A stretch of DNA of 64,000 nt, taken from NCBI GenBank assembly GCA_015709575.1, contig CP054190.1:2478616-2542615 (forward strand), written 5' to 3'. Within the stretch, counting starts at the first letter, position 1. Every line of letters starts with the position of its first letter. The notes under the pieces were generated by a model that worked only from the letters and a program-made list of their open reading frames with translations, did not search any database and was not told the DNA's origin. Positions 35,501-43,220 of this stretch are shown in pieces. Source of the stretch: Planctomycetia bacterium. Lineage in GTDB: Bacteria; Planctomycetota; Phycisphaerae; UBA1845; Fen-1342. Both the position numbers and the translations under genes were made by a program.

Positions 35501-38500
35501 TGCTGTTCGTGCGCGGATCGGGCAGCGCGGTGAACGCATCAAACGGCATGCGCCCGGAAGCACTGGCGCTCTGGCGATAGAGCATCATGTACTCCATCAG
35601 CCCGGAGGTAACCTGGTCCTTGACCGCAACCGCGTCGGCGTACTGCAACTCGTAGCGCCGCACCTGCAACTGCGTGTTCTCGGTGTCGAGTGTGGCGACG
35701 ATGTCCTGAATCTGCTGAAAGACATCGTTCGGCGCGCGGACCAGAAGCTTCTTGCTGTTGACGTCTCCCATAATCAGCACGCGCTGTCCACTCCCGGTCC
35801 CGGCGGGGCCGCCCGCGGTGCGGCCGGTGCGCTGCGTCGCCCCGCCACCGACGAACAACTGCGAGAGCTGATCCGCGAGGGCTTCCGGATCGGCGTGCAT
35901 CACGGCGATTTCACGAATGTCGCGCTTATACAACTGGTCGAGGCGCTCGATCTGGCCAAAAATCTGGTCACGCATCTCGCGCGGCGCCCAGACCATGATC
36001 GTGCTGGAAGCCGCGTCGGCCGCGATCTTCACCGGCGACGCGCTGGCCGCGCCCTCGCCGATCGTCATGCCGCGCCGCCGACCGGGCGCCGCCACCGAGC
36101 CGCCGCCGAAGACCTGGTTGACCTGCTCGGCGATGGCGACCGCGTCGCCAAACTGGCAAACGTAGATCTCCGCTTCCGCCAGCCGTTCCGCGATATCGAG
36201 CAGGCGGATCTGCGCCTCGACGATCGGGATGTCCTTCTGCTGACAGGCGAAGATGATCGTGTTGCTCCGCGGATCACCGCTGATCTCCACCGAACCGAGC
36301 GCCGCGGGATTCGCGCCGCTGCGCACCCGCCCGCCCTCGCCCAGACCGCCGCCGCGCGATGCGCCGCCGCCGGCCCCGGCCGCGGCGAAAATCTCCTGCA
36401 ACATCGGCAGGATGTCGTCCACCCGGGCCTGCTGAAGCTCTACATGGCGGATCACGACCAGATCGCGACCCTCCAGCTCCTCCAACTCGCGAATCGTGTT
36501 CTCGATGATCTCCATCACGTCCGGCGGCGAAGACACGAGCAGCGAGTTGGTTGTGACGTTCGGTACGATCTCAACGGAGTCGATCTTTGCGCCAGCGCCC
36601 TGCCCGCCCGGCAGCGACACTTCCATCTGCATTTGCAGCATCTGCATGATCTGCTGCTGCTGGGGGTTTCCCTGACCAGGCTGCATCTGCTGCCGCCCGC
36701 CGCCGCCCCCGCGATTCTGCGAGGCGCCGATGCCCAGCGCCTGCTTGAGGTTCTGGGCCGTTTCCGTCGCGTCGAGGTTCAGCAGCTGAATGACCTTCAG
36801 GTCCACCTGCCCGGGCGGAATGTCCAGCTCGCGGAGCAGCTTGCGCAGCTCCGGCAGATCGGATTCCTCGCACTTGACGATCAGGTAGTTGTGCCCGGGA
36901 TCCGTCGCCAGGCGGATGCGCGTTCCGCCCTGCTGGCGCCGCCCACCGCGCTGCTGCTGCTGCTGGCCGATCATCTGGGCCATCTGGTCACGCAGGCTAG
37001 CGCCAGCCCCGGCCTCCTTGTTGTCGCCATCGCGACCCTGCCCCTGCTGACGGCCCTGTTGCTGCTGCTGCTGTTGCGGCTGCTGGGGAACCTGCACCTG
37101 CCGATCGTTGAACATCTGGTCCACGATCCGGGCAGCGAACGCCACATCGCCATACTTGAACTTGAAGATGCGGATCACCTCACCGGCGCTCTGGTCCTCC
37201 GTAAAGGTGTCGATCACTTCGTCGAGCGTCGAGACGCGTGAATCCTCGCCCACGATGGTGATCTTGCCATCCGGAAGGAAGACCACGGTCGGTCCGGATC
37301 GACCTGGCGCAGCCGTCGCCTCCGGCCCGGCACTCGATCCGCTCGATGGCGCGTCAGTCGCTGCCGGTCGCGGAGAATCCGCGGCGGCGTTCACCGCGCC
37401 CGCGCGTCGCAGCCCCGAGGCGGGCGGCGACGGATCGGTCGCGGGCGATGACGGTGACGGATCGGATGTTTCGTCGAACGCGACCAGGCGCACGCGCGGC
37501 GCAGGGCCGGCCGCAGCTCCCTCGTCATGGCGGGCGATCACACCGGCGATGATCCGATCGCGCATTCCTGGATTCGCGTCAGACCGCGTCCCGTTGCCGC
37601 TCGTGGGACCATTGCGCTCCGGCTTTGCGCCGGACGGACCGTTGCCGCGCCGCTCCCGCTGCTTCTGGAGGTAATCCGGTTCCTCGTCCTCGCCCCACAA
37701 CTCCTCGACAATGCCGGGAGCGGGCTTGCCTGAGTCCGGGGCGAAGTTCACCTGAATGTTCGGGTTCGTCTGCCTGAGGGCGGAGATCAGCTTTTCGCGG
37801 TCGATTGCGCGCACGTCGCGCACCACCGTGCGCGTCTTGACCTTTGCGCGCGCCTCCAGTTCGCGGATCATCCGCTCGATTGCGGGGAACTCGTTGGGCC
37901 GGCATCGCACGGAGATGTACGTGCCGTCCCAGTCCGCGCTGAGGTCCGGTCCGCCGTCCGAAGGGCTGGGGAAGTAGTCTTCCAGGTCCCACAGGATGTC
38001 GTTCGCGTCGCCGCGATTGATATCAACGAACTTCACGACCTTGCCGCCGATCGAGCCGTCCGCGAACGTCTGCTCGTTGGCGGCCTCGATCTGCGCAATG
38101 TACTGCTCGACCTGGCGCATCTTGCGGCGGTTGGCGGTGACGTAGAGGCGGTTGCGGTACGTGTCCTCGGTAATCGTCACCGTCTCGGCGGCCGTCTTTG
38201 CCCCGCCGAAGATCGCATCGAGCGCGTCATACATCTTCGTCGAGTCGGTGTTCTTCAGGTCCTTGACCATCAGTTCGGGGGCGAGTGCCCCATTGCTGGC
38301 CAGCTCCTCCACGATGCGGGCGGCCTCATCCACGTCGCGCGGCAGTCCGGCGATCAGCAGCGAGTTGCTGCCCGCGTCGGCCGCGACACGCACCTTTGCG
38401 GCGCCGCCGCGCCCGCTGGAGCCGACGATCTGCTGCAGCGCGGTGGCCACCTCGGTCGCCGGAGCCGCGTCTACCGTTACGATCCGCGTTACCTCGCCGG

Positions 38501-41500
38501 AAGCATCCTCGGCATCCACCATCGCGATCGTGTCGCGGGCCAGCGCCTGCAATTCCTCCGGTGCGAGCACGATGAGCTGGCTGCCGTTGGCGACCACGGA
38601 GGTCGCGAAGGCCGCGCCCATCCGCCGCCCGCCCTGCATCTCCTGCGCCTTGGCTCGCAGTAGCTGGTCGATGTTCGGCGCGACCTGGTCTGCCCGCGCG
38701 TTTTTCAGCGTATAGGCGCGCGTGCCGGCCGTCGGAACGCTGATCGAGTCGAGCTTCGCGACCAGCGCATCCACAAACGGAATGGTCTCGGCCGGGGCCA
38801 TGACGACCAGTGTGTTGGTGGTCGGCTCGGGGTAGGCCCCGGGCTTCATCTGCCCCGGCTTGGCCTGCACCTGGCTGGCGAAGAGCGCCGTCTGCACGGC
38901 CAGCGCCACCTGCGTGGCGTCCAGCACCTTCAGCGTATAGGTGCGGACCACCAGGTCCGGCGCCGGCACGTCCAGCGTCTCGATCAGCGTGCGGATTTCC
39001 TTCATCTTGACGGGCGGCGCCTTGACCACCAGCGTCGTGCCGTTGGTCGAGACCGTCAGGTCGCCGGCGGCCCCGCGCCCTCCACGGGACGCGCCGAACA
39101 TGGTCTCGATCAGCCCCTTGGCCTGGTTGGCGTCGACGTGCCGCAGTTCGAACGTGGCCGGCGCGCGATCCACCGTGTCCTCAGCGTCCAGGCGCGCGAT
39201 CAGTGACTCGGCCTCGGGCATCAGCGACTGCGGCATCTGCATCTGGATCTGATTGAGGCGCGTGTCCGCTGCCAGCGTGATGCGGTCGGCGATCTTCTGG
39301 CCCTTGGTACGCGCTACCTGCGTGACGAAAGTCTGGCGCAGCATCTCGACAATCGCCGAGGCGTCGCCGTTGCGGACCTGCACGAATGACTGCACCGGCT
39401 CCAGCGACTCGGCGTCCGTGGCAAAGCCGCCGAGGAATTTCTCCACGTCGGGCAGCATGTCCTGCGGGGCGTTGATGACAAGTGTCTCGGTCAGCGGCTC
39501 GGCGCTGAAGCTGGCCCGCAGGCGGTCGGGGCGTGGCTTATTGCCGAACACGTTGTTCATGATGTTGGCGAGGTTGTTCAGGTCGAGACCGGGCAGCTTG
39601 CGCGTGACGACCGTCATCGTCCCGCTCTTGAGCTCATACACCTTGCGAAAGTCCTCGACGATCTGATCGATGTCGGCCCACAGAATCCCGCTGGCGGTGA
39701 TGGTGATGGTCTCGGTGCCGGCGTCGCCGTCGCAGTTGAACACCACCGGCTTTCCCTGCGTCTTGACCCGCAGCGCGTTCTGAATCTTGGACGCGATCAC
39801 GGCGGTATCAGCGCCGGCGATCCGCACCGTCTGCGTGCGCACGTCATTGGCGGTCGGGTCGTCGATCTGGGCGACCAGCTCGGCGATCTCTTCCATCTTG
39901 GCGCGCGGCGCATCCACCACAAGTTGCACGCCTGAGGTGACGATCCGCACCGATCCGCCGCTGACCGAACCGCGCCCGAAGCCGAATCCCCCGCCGCCCC
40001 CGCCACCGCGGGCGACCATCTGGTTCACCGCGTCCGCGACTTCTCGCGGCTGCGAATACTTGAGCACGAACACCCGCCGCTCGGGATTCTCCGCGGCGAT
40101 GGCCTCGTCCATCCGCTGGGCGAAATCCTTGACCTGCTCCAGCGTCGCGCGATCGGCCCGCACGATCAGCGAATTGGTGGTCGGCTCGGCCACCACGCTG
40201 GCCGTCGACCCGCCAAACGGCCCGGCGCGCCGCGCCCCTTGCAGCATTTGCGAAATGTGCTGGGCCACCTGCGAAGCGTCCGCACGCGCCAACGGCAGGA
40301 TCTCCGGCCGGTCGCGCTCCGGCGGCACGTCCATCTGCATCATCAGCGCGCGGATCTCGTCAATCGCCGGCTGTACGCCCTGCACGAACAACTCGCTCCC
40401 CACCACGCTGAAGACCACGCTCGAACGGCCGAGGCGCGGGTGCTGGTACTGGCGATAGAGCATCTGCAGCGCGTTTGCGACCTCGTTCGGGTCGGCGTCC
40501 GTCAGCTTGAAGGACTCCGTCACCGGCGTGTCGCTCAGCGAGTTCTCGTCCCACAGCTTGAGCAGCTCATCCACTCGCGGCCACTTGTCATCCGGACAGG
40601 TCACGATCAGCACACCCGCCTCGTCCAGCGGAATCACGCTCGAGGACGGCGGCGCCGCCCCGCGCATCGGCTGGCGACCACCAAACTGCGGCGGCCGGCG
40701 CATCATTCCCCCTTGCGGAACTGAACCAACGTCCAGCAAGGACTGCACCGTCGGCGCCACCTGGCTGGGCAGCAGCGTGCGCAGCTCGATCACGTGCCGC
40801 GTGCCCTCGCTCTGCTCCACGTCCAGCAGCGCGATCACGTCCTCGACGCGCTTCATGTTTTCGCGATCCGCCACGACGTGAAGCGCATTGTTCGGCACGT
40901 CGGCAACGATCGTCACGGCCCGCGCTGCGCCGGGGCGGCTCTGCCCCTGCGAGAGCGCATTTACGGTGTCCTCGATCTCACCCGCCGAGGCATGCTCCAG
41001 CTTGAACGTGCGCATGTTGCTCGGGATGGCCTGGTCGATCACCTTCAGCATGTCCGCCACGCGCTTGTGACCGTCCTCATTGGCGTACACGATCAGCGCG
41101 TTCGTGCGATCGTCCGGCACGATTCGGATCATCTTCTTCGCCCGTTCGGCCACATCCTCGAGGATGCCGAACGGATCCTGCTGTCCCACCACGCCGCCCA
41201 TCGGCTGCGGCTGCGGCTGCGGCTGACCGGGCTGGCCCGGCCGCTGAACAACCGGCTGCGGCTGCGGAATGCGGCCACGCTGCCAGGCCGGCTGCCCACC
41301 CTGTTCCTGCTGGAAAATGCTGTTGAGCAGGTTGGCGATGTCCACCGCGTTGCCGTTGCGGACCTCGACCACCTTGGTGTCGAACTTGCCGATGTCCGGC
41401 ATCTTGTCCAGTTCGTTGAGTACGTTGGTGATCTTGGCGTGATCCTCGATCGTCGCCTTCACAATCAGCGTGTTCGTGCGCTCATCGGCGACGATCCGCA

Positions 41501-42989
41501 ACGATTCCGTCCCGCCGACCATCTCCCACTGCCGGGTCTGCGGGTTGAACTGCCGCTGCGGCGGCCCGGCCCCGATCATGGTCTGGACCATCGTCTGCAT
41601 CTCGCGGACGTTGGTCTTGATCTTGTAGAGCCGGATCACGCCCGGATCGTTCGGGCGCATGTCGATCCGCTCGCGCAGAACCAGGAACTTCTCGATGTCG
41701 CGTACCAGCGCCGAGATCTTGATCTGGTTCGTGTCGCCGACGTCACTCATCCGCGCGTAATCGCCGATGACGCCGCCAAACGCCTCCACGATCTTCTGCG
41801 CCGGCTGATCCTTGATCTGGATGTACACCGTGCAGTAGTCCATCGGGCGAAGGTTCGCCTCCTTGAACTTCTCCACGGACTCAAACACGTACTCCGGATC
41901 GACCCGCGCCGGCAGATCCGACAGCGGCAGGACGTACAGGTGGTCCGAGACATTCACGAACCGGTAGCCCAGCTCGTGCATGATCAGATTCAGCTCGTCG
42001 ATCGCCTCGTCTGTCGTGAAACGGCGGGTGGTCTTGTAGGTCAGCTCGCCCGGAATCGTCGCCATGTCGCGATTCATCCACGGCTTGCCCAGGCGCTGCT
42101 CAAAATGCGCCAGCACCTCTCCCCAACTCGCGTTTTCGAAGTTGAACCATTCGGTCGCCTCCTCGTCCGTTCCCGTGAGGACCGGCAGCGGCGGCTCCCC
42201 CGCTCCCGACTTCCCGGCGACTTCTCCGTCCGGGTCGGGCTGATGCTCAGATCCACCGTGTCCCACCCCTCCGTCCGGCGGCGCCTGTTCGCCGTCGGAA
42301 GTCCCCGGTTGCGGGAACCGCGGCGACGGCGTCAAAGCGCCCGGCCCGCCGCCCGGCGCAGGAGCGGTCGGTTGGACGACGCCCGTGTCCGTCTTGCCCG
42401 AAGCCGCTTCGTCTGAGAAGTCCGGCTGCGGCTTGATGGCGGGATGCTGCAAGTCAGGACGAGACGATCGATCCAGCACGCCCTGGCGACCCGTCGCGGG
42501 CGGCTGCGCCGGCGGAGTCGCCTCTCTGGTTCCGCCTTCAGGCGCCGCACCGCCTGCGCCGGTGCGCGTCGAACGCCGAAGTTCTTCGATCCGGCGGCTG
42601 CGCTCCGCGCGGGAATCCACCGACGGCGGCAGCACTCCGGACGCGGCGGCCGGCTGCGTTGAGGCAGGTGGAACAACAGGCTGAGTAGCTGGCGGCTTGG
42701 CCACCGGCGGCGCAGCAGGCTGCGTGGTTACGGCGGGCTGTGTGCTTGCCGCGGGCTGCGTTGCAGGCGATCCGCCCGTCCGGATTCCGCCCGAGCGCAC
42801 GGGGCGGATCGGCTGCGTTGTCACCGGTGAGGGCGGCTGCGCCGGCGGATCGGCGAACAGCTCGTCAAACTCGGCGTTATCCACCGGCTTGCCGCCCGGT
42901 GCCTGCCACGCCAGCACGCTTAGCGGCAACAGCAGCCCTGCGGTCAGCAGCACCGACAGCCCGCGGATGCGGCACATTGCATGAATCAT
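29595..42989 (-). CDS. gspD: Giant multi-N-domain secretin (GspD-like)
   Basis: Outer-membrane secretin of a type II secretion/type IV pilus-like system, about 4,464 residues against a usual 600-800. Signal peptide 1-28 (SVLLTAGLLLPLSVLA), a TQP-rich linker to about 280, and an N0/STN-like domain (about 280-356, WFNFENASWGEVLAHFEQRL). Then about 37 divergent N-domain-like repeats, each with a (R/T)TNxLxV-type strand (TNTLIV, TNALIV, TNSLIV and so on), in blocks of about 16, 9 and 12. Linkers lie at about 1776-1903 and 2837-3080. The secretin pore domain is at about 4128-4373 (PPQVMIQVLILEVTM; VPIFGDIPLLGTLF; ELLIVLTPTIIR), then an acidic tail. The frame is uninterrupted. Start chosen at 42989 for the signal peptide; 42977 is possible. 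Confidence 0.93.
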   Translation of the reverse strand: MIHAMCRIRGLSVLLTAGLLLPLSVLAWQAPGGKPVDNAEFDELFADPPAQPPSPVTTQPIRPVRSGGIRTGGSPATQPAASTQPAVTTQPAAPPVAKPPATQPVVPPASTQPAAASGVLPPSVDSRAERSRRIEELRRSTRTGAGGAAPEGGTREATPPAQPPATGRQGVLDRSSRPDLQHPAIKPQPDFSDEAASGKTDTGVVQPTAPAPGGGPGALTPSPRFPQPGTSDGEQAPPDGGVGHGGSEHQPDPDGEVAGKSGAGEPPLPVLTGTDEEATEWFNFENASWGEVLAHFEQRLGKPWMNRDMATIPGELTYKTTRRFTTDEAIDELNLIMHELGYRFVNVSDHLYVLPLSDLPARVDPEYVFESVEKFKEANLRPMDYCTVYIQIKDQPAQKIVEAFGGVIGDYARMSDVGDTNQIKISALVRDIEKFLVLRERIDMRPNDPGVIRLYKIKTNVREMQTMVQTMIGAGPPQRQFNPQTRQWEMVGGTESLRIVADERTNTLIVKATIEDHAKITNVLNELDKMPDIGKFDTKVVEVRNGNAVDIANLLNSIFQQEQGGQPAWQRGRIPQPQPVVQRPGQPGQPQPQPQPMGGVVGQQDPFGILEDVAERAKKMIRIVPDDRTNALIVYANEDGHKRVADMLKVIDQAIPSNMRTFKLEHASAGEIEDTVNALSQGQSRPGAARAVTIVADVPNNALHVVADRENMKRVEDVIALLDVEQSEGTRHVIELRTLLPSQVAPTVQSLLDVGSVPQGGMMRRPPQFGGRQPMRGAAPPSSSVIPLDEAGVLIVTCPDDKWPRVDELLKLWDENSLSDTPVTESFKLTDADPNEVANALQMLYRQYQHPRLGRSSVVFSVVGSELFVQGVQPAIDEIRALMMQMDVPPERDRPEILPLARADASQVAQHISQMLQGARRAGPFGGSTASVVAEPTTNSLIVRADRATLEQVKDFAQRMDEAIAAENPERRVFVLKYSQPREVADAVNQMVARGGGGGGGFGFGRGSVSGGSVRIVTSGVQLVVDAPRAKMEEIAELVAQIDDPTANDVRTQTVRIAGADTAVIASKIQNALRVKTQGKPVVFNCDGDAGTETITITASGILWADIDQIVEDFRKVYELKSGTMTVVTRKLPGLDLNNLANIMNNVFGNKPRPDRLRASFSAEPLTETLVINAPQDMLPDVEKFLGGFATDAESLEPVQSFVQVRNGDASAIVEMLRQTFVTQVARTKGQKIADRITLAADTRLNQIQMQMPQSLMPEAESLIARLDAEDTVDRAPATFELRHVDANQAKGLIETMFGASRGGRGAAGDLTVSTNGTTLVVKAPPVKMKEIRTLIETLDVPAPDLVVRTYTLKVLDATQVALAVQTALFASQVQAKPGQMKPGAYPEPTTNTLVVMAPAETIPFVDALVAKLDSISVPTAGTRAYTLKNARADQVAPNIDQLLRAKAQEMQGGRRMGAAFATSVVANGSQLIVLAPEELQALARDTIAMVDAEDASGEVTRIVTVDAAPATEVATALQQIVGSSGRGGAAKVRVAADAGSNSLLIAGLPRDVDEAARIVEELASNGALAPELMVKDLKNTDSTKMYDALDAIFGGAKTAAETVTITEDTYRNRLYVTANRRKMRQVEQYIAQIEAANEQTFADGSIGGKVVKFVDINRGDANDILWDLEDYFPSPSDGGPDLSADWDGTYISVRCRPNEFPAIERMIRELEARAKVKTRTVVRDVRAIDREKLISALRQTNPNIQVNFAPDSGKPAPGIVEELWGEDEEPDYLQKQRERRGNGPSGAKPERNGPTSGNGTRSDANPGMRDRIIAGVIARHDEGAAAGPAPRVRLVAFDETSDPSPSSPATDPSPPASGLRRAGAVNAAADSPRPAATDAPSSGSSAGPEATAAPGRSGPTVVFLPDGKITIVGEDSRVSTLDEVIDTFTEDQSAGEVIRIFKFKYGDVAFAARIVDQMFNDRQVQVPQQPQQQQQQQGRQQGQGRDGDNKEAGAGASLRDQMAQMIGQQQQQRGGRRQQGGTRIRLATDPGHNYLIVKCEESDLPELRKLLRELDIPPGQVDLKVIQLLNLDATETAQNLKQALGIGASQNRGGGGGRQQMQPGQGNPQQQQIMQMLQMQMEVSLPGGQGAGAKIDSVEIVPNVTTNSLLVSSPPDVMEIIENTIRELEELEGRDLVVIRHVELQQARVDDILPMLQEIFAAAGAGGGASRGGGLGEGGRVRSGANPAALGSVEISGDPRSNTIIFACQQKDIPIVEAQIRLLDIAERLAEAEIYVCQFGDAVAIAEQVNQVFGGGSVAAPGRRRGMTIGEGAASASPVKIAADAASSTIMVWAPREMRDQIFGQIERLDQLYKRDIREIAVMHADPEALADQLSQLFVGGGATQRTGRTAGGPAGTGSGQRVLIMGDVNSKKLLVRAPNDVFQQIQDIVATLDTENTQLQVRRYELQYADAVAVKDQVTSGLMEYMMLYRQSASASGRMPFDAFTALPDPRTNSIMVVGSPQTFVFVERIINIVDQPEPTPVDIAVRNAQPSQVVAFIQKFLSTTVPQRGGGGGMGMMGGMGSAVPSRGPIMIPNDVARIITVKASKGELARIRELVAQFDDPTIVAAPVKIIEVPLGMDAVQLAENVQRLLNDAEQVQSRTENREPRVIIVTADEYTNTILAYGDPVGAGMVENVVAQLSRIRRSDFITEVVTLRNLSSDEAVDLANTLQGARPGGAGASGQTPRRTPTRTPINTGGGASGPRPNFQPGGGGFSPPPAVGPADIGTRGPAVNPGRQNPGGGGGAMPGRQPGGNRPRRAPNSEERGGAQAPATETRPIVARPTGSEQRSAVSGGGASGGLTLIAPMIGPALVALLIPDADDKPNAEKSGDKGGSRPRVREGGSSSGRKLAQAQPEKPAANAGGRPASTQPASANPAPSTQPAGTQPAADGRSGRPTRRSAPATQPASAAEGSPPVGAPQSGATRPARRTTTVPTSASPPTDAVPARRPAVEVEEIHPDDPASAMDGGDGKPGAGAASGGVSESGAASAAGQPAAPRPVRPTIGGATAQDIQELVEEPAATQSAIEAVKSISGQLRGTLTAVPFGSGQVIVSGNAEDLELYKRVLAAMEVTGPKPRIEVFQLAEAKAPAVAAIIQQIVDEFIRTRTARPGPGDTVTIVPEPKGNALVVVATDTYIEMIAALIEKFDTGAGTYSAAPMFVPLDFIDAVEAAAKLTPILQRLYDQRQEAAETRATVIAEDRANGLIVIGTERDFQEIGALIETIDIDIAPRDGVASRQASDMIIVGLVNATAESLATLLTEMIQQEQEAAAQAAGGAASGGGVTGRKVVRKLRLTTADGRTLPELDLERPIRVLAEKGTNSLIIYSTPANNDALREIVGVFDTLPIGADTQVRTFVLQHASAERVAELVRGLFDESKKALKRPAESGDTTPAEVMPPVSSDGGGTGLQYTLVVNHDKRTNTLVVMGRREACDLAADIVTRLDRTGMDLGIRLSVVNLRNQSATSLATKLNDMLEKRAQALGDADANKARDSAVIVADDRSNALLVLATDEMQRMIADLAGSLDKSDSYPTVATRFVALKFGDASKLASLLQEVFDRKKEAKTQAGGGETQGDLKDVLFVTPDTRSNSLVLTGTRDWLGEAEQVVAGLDKSFDPTVSFKIRKVRLNTASNVAAQLNEILQRVRGQGGAGTGAGATGGGASAAPIYVSADVITDSLLLAASAEDMILLDRWISELDQPSEIGRMTLILPLRRAKAEELAQSVQQLFQNQAGGGGGGGGAAGGVAGSIDLSVSHDVATNSIVARGPTSLLRDLEDIVRRIDDVDPSGGTLIRMFKLEKADAQNAGELLQSMLEGRGGSVGVNQQGGTGGRTTGAGTGATDALSQVMVMWQTEQTAERSSETLRALRRDIVTIADLRTNSLVVMAPPPAMPLMESLIRAIDVPPDSQQIRVFTLRNSDAEEMVATLQGIFTATQGATRQTGTRTGGTGAAGDVITNTDRNLVLEGVGSAGGREQLSFTTDRRTNSVVVAGTRGYLELAEQLIYDLDTKEIPDRKTIVFSPQNNTAESVAASVREWSEGEKARLESLGDGQISAQRLGEREVLAISNEDSNTVILSYSPRFEDNVFSVLRELDQAPPQVMIQVLILEVTMNNSLELGVEMAAQDLQFTKAGPGDTTSFDFVGGTDIGAAGAGLGGFTFTISGNDFNFLLHALQTEGSLKVLSRPQVTAMDKQEAVFKVTQDVPYVNSTSTTTGGQITTSVGRQDVGIELTVTPQINSDGYVRMEITQIVSDLTNSTVDVGPGVRAPIFFKREAQTVVSVKNNETIVLGGMIQSREQITDTKVPIFGDIPLLGTLFRFSQNSNERTELLIVLTPTIIRTVEDFRAISIEVRDETGGIPQDVLSSPLLKSLRITDPDAPVDGEAPADPIEPSPLPQDDSGEYGPSREAAPRREEESDGGGYNVPVTLRGARQ
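33990..34481 (-). other. Internal hydrophobic segment and TQP-rich linker in the secretin
   Basis: Within the secretin gene, 34430-34480 encodes GLTLIAPMIGPALVALLIP (about residues 2837-2855), a 19-residue uncharged helix. It is followed by about 130 residues rich in Thr-Gln-Pro-Ala (PASTQPASANPAPSTQPAGT). The order signal-like helix then TQP linker repeats the layout at the protein's N-terminus, as expected if a second secretin gene had been fused in frame. Confidence 0.6.
36945..37090 (-). repeat. Polyglutamine tract in the secretin
   Basis: CTG/TTG triplet runs on the plus strand (36951-36965 and 37041-37085) encode two Gln-rich stretches, QQQQQRGGRRQQGG and QQPQQQQQQQGRQQGQ. They form a flexible insert within one N-domain repeat. 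Homopolymeric triplet runs such as these are prone to length change. Confidence 0.75.
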
Positions 42990-43070
42990 CACCCTGATTC
43001 TCCCTCGCGCGCCCGAACCACCCGGTCCGTCGGACCGATGCATCGAGCACCGCGTCGTGCGTCGAGTGCT

Positions 43071-43083
43071 GTTTATACCCGCC
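43071..43083 (-). promoter_or_regulatory. GGCGGGTATAA element upstream of the secretin
   Basis: On the minus strand GGCGGGTATAAAC ends about 80 bases before the secretin start, in the 231-base gap after the GspM-GspC fusion gene. The TATAAA core could be a -10. The same element recurs at 46151, 50586 and, less perfectly, 51259. No clear -35 was found. Confidence 0.4.
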
Positions 43084-43220
43084 AAACGATCGAAAGTGGC
43101 ACAATCGCGACCGGTCAAAGGCGTCGCGCAAGCCCAGCCTGTGGACGGAAATACCGACAGAGCCTACTACTGCTCGTGGTTGTGGTGCGCCGACCCGCTC
43201 ACCCGCGCTGCACCGGGCCG

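Noticed and set aside
40794-42416. Plus-strand frame of 540 codons opposite the secretin N-terminal region
   Set aside because: The same bases on the minus strand encode clear N-domain repeats; the plus frame has no recognisable domain.
29595-42989. Possibility that the giant secretin is an assembly artefact of collapsed or duplicated repeats
   Set aside because: The repeats are highly divergent at the residue level and no long identical nucleotide stretches were noticed, so misassembly by repeat copying is unlikely; long reads would settle it.
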